NCBI GenBank assembly: GCA_000620205.1
Contig: JHVP01000004.1
Span: 62,001 to 126,000, forward strand
Length of the DNA: 64,000 nt
DNA from: Geodermatophilaceae bacterium URHA0031
GTDB taxonomy: Bacteria; Actinomycetota; Actinomycetes; Mycobacteriales; Geodermatophilaceae
Reading direction: 5' to 3'
This document shows positions 58,575-64,000 of this stretch, in pieces (the first letter of the stretch is position 1; every line of letters starts with the position of its first letter). A model generated the notes under the pieces. That model saw nothing but the letters and a program-made list of their open reading frames with translations. It ran no database searches and was not told the origin of the DNA. A program made the translations under genes and the position numbers.

Positions 58575-60440
58575 GTGCAGAGGACGGGCGTGCGTCCTCC
58601 GCCCGGTGAGCCCACCGGGCGGACGGGTGCGGAGCCCCGTCCCGCGGACCTGTCGCTGCTCCGGCAGTACGAACCGGTCCTGCGCTTCACCGCCGGGGAG
58701 CTGTTCCTGCCGATGCCGGTGGAGCGGTACGTCGCGGAGTGCAGCCTGTGGGCGACCGGGCCGGGACGCAGCGCCGAGCTGCTGGTCCCGGCCGGGGAGC
58801 TGACCCTCGACCGGCTGGGCGACCTCGGCGAGCAGCACCGGCACCGGCTGCTCTCGCTCCGTCTGGTGCAACGACCGCTCAGCCGCCGGGAGGTGCGCGC
58901 GTGGTGGCGACGGACCCGGCCCCGGCTGCAGGGCACCGCGCGGCTGGCCGCGGTCGGCGCGGTCGCCCGGCTCGTCGACGTGCTGCTCCGGGTGTCCCTG
59001 CTGGTCCGCGGGCGGGTGCCCCGGGGGCTCGTCGCCGCCGCCCAGCAGCTCACCGCCACCGACCCGGCCGCGGCCACGTGCCCCTGGTACGGCCGGGTCG
59101 TCGAGGACGGCGGCTACCTCGTCCTGCAGTACTGGTACTTCTACGCGTTCAACGACTGGCGCTCGACGTTCCACGGGGTGAACGACCACGAGGCCGACTG
59201 GGAGACCGTCGCCGTCCACCTGGTCGTCGAGGACGGCCGGCTCCGGCCGGCGTGGGTCGCCGCGTCCTCCCACGACCACGACGGTGCGCTGCTGCGGCGG
59301 CGCTGGGACGACCCGACGCTGAGCCGCGAGGGTGACCACCCGGTCGTCTTCCCGGGCGCGGGGTCGCACTCGGGGGCCTTCGTCGCCGCCGACTACGTCG
59401 TCTCGGTCGAGCTCCCGGCGTTGCGGCGGGCGCTGGACGCGCTGCGAGGACGGCGCCCCGGGACGCGGCCTCGGGCCCCCGGCACCTTCGCCCTCCCCTT
59501 CGTGGACCACGCCCGGGGCGACGGGGCCGCCGTCGGCCCGGGTCACGACCGCGGGTGGCAGCCCGAGCTGATCTCCGACGGGACGCCGTGGGTGGTCGGC
59601 TTCCGCGGGTTGTGGGGGCTCGACACCCACGACCCGCTGGGCGGGGAGCGGGCACCGGCCGGCCCCCGCTACGAGCGCAGCGGCGCCGTGCGTCGCGCCT
59701 GGTCGGACCCGCTCGGCTGGGCCGGGCTCGCGACGGTGGCACCCACGCCCGCCGAGGACCGAGCGGCGCTGCGGGCCCGGCTGGCCGAGCTCACCGACCG
59801 CCTCGGCGGCCTCGACCGCGCCATCGCCGAGGCGCGGACGTCGGCGCGGGGGCTCCGCGCGCAGGCCGCCTCGCTGGCCGCCGCGGCCGACACCCGGCCG
59901 CTCCAGCGGGAGAGGACGTCCGCGCTGCGGGCCGGGGAGGTCGAGCTGCGTGACCTGGTGGCCGAGCGGACACGGCTGCTCGAGGAGTGCGCCGCCCACA
60001 CGGCCACGCTGTCCCGCCCGCCGGCCGCGGAGGCCCCGGACGCGCACCTGGCGCTGCTCCCCGCGCCCGCCGTCGTGTCGCAGCACCGCCGCCTGCTCCG
60101 TGGGTGGGCGGCGGTCAGCACACCGGTGCTCGTCCTCTGGATCGGCGTCCTGCTCACCCAGCCGACCGCCGCCTCCTTCTCCGGCTTCGGCGTCTTCCTG
60201 GCGGTCTTCGCCGCGGTCGAGGCGGTCGCCCGGGGGCGGACCAGGCTGGTGCTGATCGTGGGCGCGGCCCTGGCGGTGTGGGTCGGGGTGGTGGCCGGCC
60301 TGGTCTTTGCGGTGCTGCGGAACTGGCAGGTCGGCGTCGCGGTGCTGCTGACGGTCCTCGCGGTCGGGCTGCTGGCCGCGAACGTCCGCGAGCTGGCCGG
60401 CCGGCCGGGCCGACGTCCCGGCGGTCGGCGGGAGCGGTGA
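58575..60440 (+). CDS. VPS62-like protein with C-terminal coiled coil and membrane helices
   Basis: A 621-aa protein. Residues 30-400 resemble the VPS62/DUF946-like domain: LLRQYEPVLRFTAGELFLPMPVERYVAECSLW, then LQYWYFYAFNDWRSTFHGVNDHEADWETVAVHL and VFPGAGSHSGAF, an all-beta domain of unknown function. A coiled coil lies around 400-500 (LTDRLGGLDRAIAEARTSARGLRAQAASLAAAADT), followed by three or four transmembrane helices (residues 520-600). GTG 58575 is the furthest start; a GTG codon at 58590 is an alternative. A 16-codon reading frame with its own ribosome binding site overlaps the start. Function unknown. Confidence 0.75.
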   Translation: MQRTGVRPPPGEPTGRTGAEPRPADLSLLRQYEPVLRFTAGELFLPMPVERYVAECSLWATGPGRSAELLVPAGELTLDRLGDLGEQHRHRLLSLRLVQRPLSRREVRAWWRRTRPRLQGTARLAAVGAVARLVDVLLRVSLLVRGRVPRGLVAAAQQLTATDPAAATCPWYGRVVEDGGYLVLQYWYFYAFNDWRSTFHGVNDHEADWETVAVHLVVEDGRLRPAWVAASSHDHDGALLRRRWDDPTLSREGDHPVVFPGAGSHSGAFVAADYVVSVELPALRRALDALRGRRPGTRPRAPGTFALPFVDHARGDGAAVGPGHDRGWQPELISDGTPWVVGFRGLWGLDTHDPLGGERAPAGPRYERSGAVRRAWSDPLGWAGLATVAPTPAEDRAALRARLAELTDRLGGLDRAIAEARTSARGLRAQAASLAAAADTRPLQRERTSALRAGEVELRDLVAERTRLLEECAAHTATLSRPPAAEAPDAHLALLPAPAVVSQHRRLLRGWAAVSTPVLVLWIGVLLTQPTAASFSGFGVFLAVFAAVEAVARGRTRLVLIVGAALAVWVGVVAGLVFAVLRNWQVGVAVLLTVLAVGLLAANVRELAGRPGRRPGGRRER

Positions 60441-60491
60441 GCTGAGGACCGTGCGGCCGCCCGGCCGCGCGAACGACGGAGGAGGCGTGCC

Positions 60492-61325
60492 ATGTGCCGG
60501 TGGCTGGGGTACCTGGGCAGTCCGATCGAGCCGCGCGAGCTGCTCTACGACCCCGAGCGCTCGCTCATCGACCAGAGCCGGCAGCACGCGCCGGACATGT
60601 CGGTCCCGAACGGCGACGGGTTCGGCCTCGGCTGGTACGGCCGGCACGACGTGCCGGCCCTCTTCCACAGCGACGCCCCGGCCTGGGGCGACCGCAACCT
60701 GCGCTCGCTGGCCGGGGAGATCTCCTCACCGCTCTTCCTCGCCCACGTCCGGGCGGCCACCGGGACCCCGGTCCAGGAGACCAACTGCCACCCGTTCTGC
60801 CACGGCCGCTGGCTGTTCGTGCACAACGGCTACGTCGCCGACTACGGCCGGCTGCGCCGGGACCTCGTCCTCGCCGTCCGGCCCGACCTGTTCCGCTCCA
60901 TCGAGGGGACGACGGACTCGGAGGTGATGTTCCACCTGGCGATCACGTTCGGGCTGCTCGAGGACCCGATCGACGGGTTGGCGCAGATGGCCGGGTTCGT
61001 CGAGTCGGTGGCCGCGGCGGCGGGGGTCCCCGACCCGGTGCAGATGACGGTCGGCGTGACGGACGGCGAACGCCTCTACGCCGTCCGCTACGCCAGCGGA
61101 CCCGAGGCCAACACGCTGCACTACAGCGCCGACGTCGAGTCCCTGCGGCTGCTCTACCCGGCCTCGGAGCGGTTCGCGCACTTCTCCCCCGCGTCCCGGG
61201 TCGTGGTCTCCGAACCCCTCGTGGCGCTGCCCGGGGTCTGGCGCGAGGTGCCGGCAGGGACGGCGCTGGTCGTGGAGCAGGGACGGGTCGACCAGGTGCC
61301 CTTCACGCCGCGGTCCCCCGGCTGA
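60492..61325 (+). CDS. Class II glutamine amidotransferase
   Basis: A 277-aa Ntn-type amidotransferase. Met1 is removed to expose Cys2 (MCRWLGYLGSP); GDGFGLGWYG, FLAHVRAATGTPVQETNCHPF and WLFVHNGYVADY (the N-G oxyanion motif) complete the glutaminase site. The subgroup includes EgtC of ergothioneine synthesis, but none of egtA, B, D or E is nearby, so only the class is assigned. ATG 60492 with GGAGGC upstream. Confidence 0.9.
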   Translation: MCRWLGYLGSPIEPRELLYDPERSLIDQSRQHAPDMSVPNGDGFGLGWYGRHDVPALFHSDAPAWGDRNLRSLAGEISSPLFLAHVRAATGTPVQETNCHPFCHGRWLFVHNGYVADYGRLRRDLVLAVRPDLFRSIEGTTDSEVMFHLAITFGLLEDPIDGLAQMAGFVESVAAAAGVPDPVQMTVGVTDGERLYAVRYASGPEANTLHYSADVESLRLLYPASERFAHFSPASRVVVSEPLVALPGVWREVPAGTALVVEQGRVDQVPFTPRSPG

Positions 61326-61732
61326 GCAGTCCGCGGCGCGGACAGCCCTGTTCGGCGCAGCGGGACGCGACCCGACCGGCGCCCCGCGGGATCGGCACCG
61401 AGGGTGGCGACCCCGCGAGCCGGCTGCTCGACCAGCGGAGTCCGACCTCGGTGACCGTCCGGGGACCCGACCGCGGCTGTGCCCCCCCCCCGTCGGGAGA
61501 AGGCCACCTGAGGCACGACCGGACGGCGCACGGCCGGCCCGACCGGCCGCCCCGGTCCTCCGCTGCTGCCGCGCCCGGAGGGCGCCCCGGGCGGGGCCGG
61601 CCGGGGACGCGATCGGGGTTCCGGCGCGGTTGTTGGGGATAACGGTCGTGACCGTACTGATCGACCGGCACCGGCCGCCGAGCGGGACCTCCGGCCCTGC
61701 GCCGGGTGCCCCCGGTGCGGTGCGATGGGGCC
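61326..61732. other. 407-bp intergenic region with C10 tract and repeated motif
   Basis: No gene seen. Contains a run of ten C at 61482-61491 and an exact copy of GTTGGGGATAACGGT at 61632-61646, the same motif as in 28613-29263. As in the first case, the motif lies about 310 bp after the end of a gene. Confidence 0.65.
61632..61646 (+). repeat. Motif GTTGGGGATAACGGT, copy 4
   Basis: Exact match to the copies at 28613 and 28934, 33 kb away; extended match GGTCGT on the right with the 28934 copy. Confidence 0.8.
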
Positions 61733-62557
61733 ATGACGGCTCCCAGGACCGGGCGCGGGGCCGCCGCACCGGCCGGTGCGGCGGGGACCCCGGCCCGGGG
61801 GGTCCCCCGTGCCGCCCGGCCCGTCCGCGAGGAGTGGGACCGGTTGTCCACCCCGACGCCGGCACCGGCGGCCTTCGGCCCGGAGCTGCTCACCGGCCTG
61901 CCCGAGCCCGCCCGACGCTGGCTGACCCACGCGATCGCCCCCGCGACCCCGCTCTGGCAGACCGGGGAGCTGGCCATGGCCGGTGAGATCCGGCTGGGCC
62001 GGAGCTGGCGGCCCTTCACCGCCCGTCAGGTGCTCGCCCCACCGTCCGGCTTCGTCTGGGCGGCGCGGGCACGTGTCGCCGGGCTGCCGGTCACCGGCTT
62101 CGACCGGTTCAGCGCCGCCACCGGGGAGATGCGCTGGCGGCTGCTCGGGCTGCTGCCGGTGCTGTCCGCCACCGGACCCGACGTGTCCCGCAGTGCAGCC
62201 GGCCGGCTGGCCGGCGAGGCCGTCCTCCTCCCCAGCGTCTTCCGGGCCGCCCGCTGGGAACCGGGCGAGGAGCCCGAGACCGTCGTGGCGGTCTGGCGCC
62301 TGGCCACCGGTGAGGAGCGCACCCGGCTGCGCGTCGGTGCCGACGGCCGGCTGCTGGCGGTGGGGATGCAGCGGTGGGGGAACCCGGACGGCGGGTCGTT
62401 CGGTCGTCGTCCCTTCGGTGTCACCGTCGAGGAGGAGGGGACCTGGGACGGGCTGACCATCCCCTCCGCCTTCCGCGCCGGCTGGGGGGGGGGCACCGAC
62501 CGAACCGCAGGCGGGGAGTTCTTCCGGGCCCGGATCACCACGGCGCGCTTCTCCTGA
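61733..62557 (+). CDS. DUF6544/DUF6920-like protein with poly-G tract
   Basis: A 274-aa soluble protein: LLTGLPEPARRWLTHAIAPATPLWQTGELAMAGEIRLGRSWRPFTARQVLAPPSGFVWAARARVAGLPVTGFDRFSAATGEMRWRLLGLLPV. This pattern fits the DUF6544/DUF6920 family of bacterial proteins of unknown function. A run of ten G at 62484-62493 encodes W-G-G-G near the C-terminus (WGGGTDR); slippage there would change the last 24 residues. ATG 61733; no ribosome binding site seen. Confidence 0.7.
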   Translation: MTAPRTGRGAAAPAGAAGTPARGVPRAARPVREEWDRLSTPTPAPAAFGPELLTGLPEPARRWLTHAIAPATPLWQTGELAMAGEIRLGRSWRPFTARQVLAPPSGFVWAARARVAGLPVTGFDRFSAATGEMRWRLLGLLPVLSATGPDVSRSAAGRLAGEAVLLPSVFRAARWEPGEEPETVVAVWRLATGEERTRLRVGADGRLLAVGMQRWGNPDGGSFGRRPFGVTVEEEGTWDGLTIPSAFRAGWGGGTDRTAGGEFFRARITTARFS

Positions 62558-62671
62558 CGCGGGACGCGCCGGGCGACGGGCCGCCACGCCGATCCGGGAC
62601 GGCGCGACCCGTAGACCGGACGCCGGGCGCACCCCCAGACTGAGCGCCACCTTTCGGCAGGGGGCCCGCGC

Positions 62672-63661
62672 GTGGAACTAGGCATCGACCTCGGTACCGC
62701 CAACACGGTGATCAGCCACGGCCGCCGCGGCATCCTCTACGACGAACCCACCGTCATGCTGCTGCGCGCGGGCCGCTCCCGCCGGGAACGCGTCCTGGCC
62801 GTCGGGCACGAGGCGGCCGACCTGCTCGGTCGGGCACCCGCCGGGCTGGCCGCGGTCCGGCCGCTGGACGACGGGGTGGTCACCGACCTGGAGACCGCCC
62901 GGACCTACCTCCGCTCGGTCCTGCACCGGGCCGGGCGGCGGGGCTGGAGCCCGGGCGTCCGCGCCGTGATCGGCGTCCCGGTCGGCTCCTCCGCGCTGGA
63001 GCACCGCGCCCTCCTGGAGGCCGCGGAGGAGGCCGGTATCCGCCCGGTGACGGCCCTGGACGAGTCGATCGCCGGCGCGATCGGCTGCGGCCTGGACCCG
63101 CTGGAGCGACGGGTGCACATGGTGGTGGACGTCGGCGGCGGCACGGCCGAGACGGCGGCCTTCTGCTTCGGCGGGGTCCTCGCCCACCGCACCAGCAAGC
63201 TCGCCGGGGACGAGATGACGCTGGCCGTGGCCCGCTACGTCCGCGAGCAGCACCAGCTGCACGTCGGGGAGCTGGAGGCCGAGGCTCTCAAGATCCGTGC
63301 CGGGGGCGAGCTGGACGGCCCGCTCGTCGTCCAGGGCCGGGACGCCGTCACCGGGCGGCCGAGGCTGGCGACGGTGCAGCCCGCCGAGATCGCCGACGCC
63401 GTGCGGCCGGTCACCGACGACATCGTCCGGACGCTGAGCGGGTGCCTCGACGACCTCGCCCCGCAGGCCATCGCCGACGTGATGGCCGAGGGTGTGCTGC
63501 TGTTCGGCGGGGCCTCCCAGGTCCCGGGCTTCGCCGCCGAGCTCGAGCGGAGCCTCGGCCTGCCGGTGAAGCTCGCCGAGGAGCCGCTGACCTGCGTGGC
63601 CGAGGGTGCCGCCCTGGCGCTGCGCAACCGCCGGCTGCTGGCTGCCTACGGCCGCAGCTGA
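62672..63661 (+). CDS. mreB: MreB/Mbl-like rod-shape actin homologue
   Basis: A 329-aa actin-fold protein: phosphate-1 motif GIDLGTANTVI at residues 4-14, VIGVPVGSSALEHRALLEAAEEAGI, phosphate-2 motif VVDVGGGTAETAAFCFGGV, and C-terminal ADENOSINE-type segment VLLFGGASQVPGFAAELERSLGLPV. It is shorter and more divergent than the main MreB of rod-shaped cells. Such MreB-like proteins occur in actinobacteria where they serve sporulation or wall synthesis. GTG 62672. It is convergent, 4 bp apart, with a penicillin-binding protein gene. Confidence 0.88.
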   Translation: MELGIDLGTANTVISHGRRGILYDEPTVMLLRAGRSRRERVLAVGHEAADLLGRAPAGLAAVRPLDDGVVTDLETARTYLRSVLHRAGRRGWSPGVRAVIGVPVGSSALEHRALLEAAEEAGIRPVTALDESIAGAIGCGLDPLERRVHMVVDVGGGTAETAAFCFGGVLAHRTSKLAGDEMTLAVARYVREQHQLHVGELEAEALKIRAGGELDGPLVVQGRDAVTGRPRLATVQPAEIADAVRPVTDDIVRTLSGCLDDLAPQAIADVMAEGVLLFGGASQVPGFAAELERSLGLPVKLAEEPLTCVAEGAALALRNRRLLAAYGRS

Positions 63662-63665
63662 GGCG

Positions 63666-64000
63666 TCAGGGCGCCTGCACCGGGCCGGTGGCGACGACGT
63701 CCTGCTGGTGCTCGAGGTAGTGCCGCAGCCCGTCGGCCACGACGGCCGACGCGCTGTTGGCGCCCTTGCCCGGCCCCTGCACCATCGCCGTCATCACGAT
63801 CTCCGGGGCGTCCACCGGCGACGCGGCGGTCATCCAGTTGTCGTACTCGTCGTCGCGAAGCCCGCCGTCCTGGGCGGTGCCGGTCTTCGCCCCCACCGGG
63901 GCGGGCAGGCCGGCGAGGCGGACGGCGGTGCCGCCGGTGACCGTGGCGCGCATCCCCTCGCGGACCGGCCCCAGCGCGTCGGCGAAGGGCACGGGGGTCG
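63666..64000 (-). CDS. Penicillin-binding protein, C-terminal part (partial)
   Basis: The visible 111 C-terminal residues of a transpeptidase: PFADALGPVREGMRATVTGGTAVRLAGLPAPVGAKTGTAQ with the K-T-G motif, then DNWMTAASPVDAPEIVMTAMVQGP, as in class B penicillin-binding proteins (PBP2/PBP3/PbpA type). The gene continues beyond the right edge of the window. With the neighbouring MreB-like gene it suggests a wall-synthesis locus. Confidence 0.85.
   Translation of the reverse strand, partial: TPVPFADALGPVREGMRATVTGGTAVRLAGLPAPVGAKTGTAQDGGLRDDEYDNWMTAASPVDAPEIVMTAMVQGPGKGANSASAVVADGLRHYLEHQQDVVATGPVQAP

Noticed and set aside
60492-61325. Calling the amidotransferase EgtC
   Set aside because: No ergothioneine genes are nearby and the class II glutaminase motifs are shared by several subfamilies.

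Overview
The window is very GC-rich (roughly 75 percent outside one island) and uses many GTG starts, stop/start overlaps (ATGA, GTGA) and leaderless promoters. It carries actinobacterial hallmark genes: RbpA, GarA, an FtsR-type MerR regulator, Lnt beside polyprenol-phosphate-mannose synthase, and a gcvH-garA-ftsR-DUF151-merR-gcvP block in the same order as Mycobacterium tuberculosis Rv1826-Rv1832. My best guess is a Geodermatophilaceae-like actinobacterium (Blastococcus, Modestobacter or Geodermatophilus). This rests on overall gene style and a repeated palindrome, not on a search.

Layout. 1-4342: end of a lysine-degradation operon (amidohydrolase, lysine 5,6-aminomutase kamD/kamE, 3-aminobutyryl-CoA ammonia-lyase kal). 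4843-7834: lnt, ppm and fxsA (lipoprotein acylation and mannosyl donor synthesis). 7902-12300: rbpA, tdk, an MFS transporter, a glycerophosphodiesterase and small proteins. 12781-12808: a 28-bp sequence fitting the Xer/dif architecture, which would place the window at the replication terminus. 13071-17456: an island of lower GC with a tyrosine recombinase (in-frame amber codon 23), an HTH protein, a zinc-finger recombinase-like protein, and a DUF4157 / DUF4279 pair that may be toxin and immunity. 17663-19863: isochorismatase-like hydrolase, two VOC proteins and a broken vapBC-type module. 19904-23732: ABC-2 exporter divergent from a LuxR-type two-component system. 23743-29409: ABM-domain protein, M50 peptidase, GH65 phosphorylase with beta-phosphoglucomutase (disaccharide phosphorolysis), then about 950 bp without genes holding three copies of a 15-bp motif. 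29410-34040: PEBP protein, GNAT, coaA, DUF5999, a serine hydrolase and a lipoprotein. 34109-43706: the conserved gcvP to pgsA block with DUF881/DUF1290 membrane proteins. 43812-47747: CMD protein, PEP synthase and its regulator. 48003-55820: two DUF202 proteins and a glucuronide/hexuronate locus (uidA, lacI, a LarA-family protein, uxaC, fructuronate reductase) with the same 14-bp operator in both divergent intergenic regions. 55875-64000: stress protein, acyl-CoA synthetase, a 57-aa membrane protein, a VPS62-like protein, glutamine amidotransferase, DUF6544-like protein, an MreB-like protein and the end of a penicillin-binding protein.

How the genes connect. GH65 plus beta-phosphoglucomutase would turn a glucose disaccharide into glucose 6-phosphate. 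UidA, UxaC and fructuronate reductase take glucuronides to mannonate under LacI control. KamDE and Kal are steps of the 3,5-diaminohexanoate route. The DUF881/DUF1290/PgsA/MreB/PBP genes concern membrane and wall. Annotations come from reading motifs; no database search was run.
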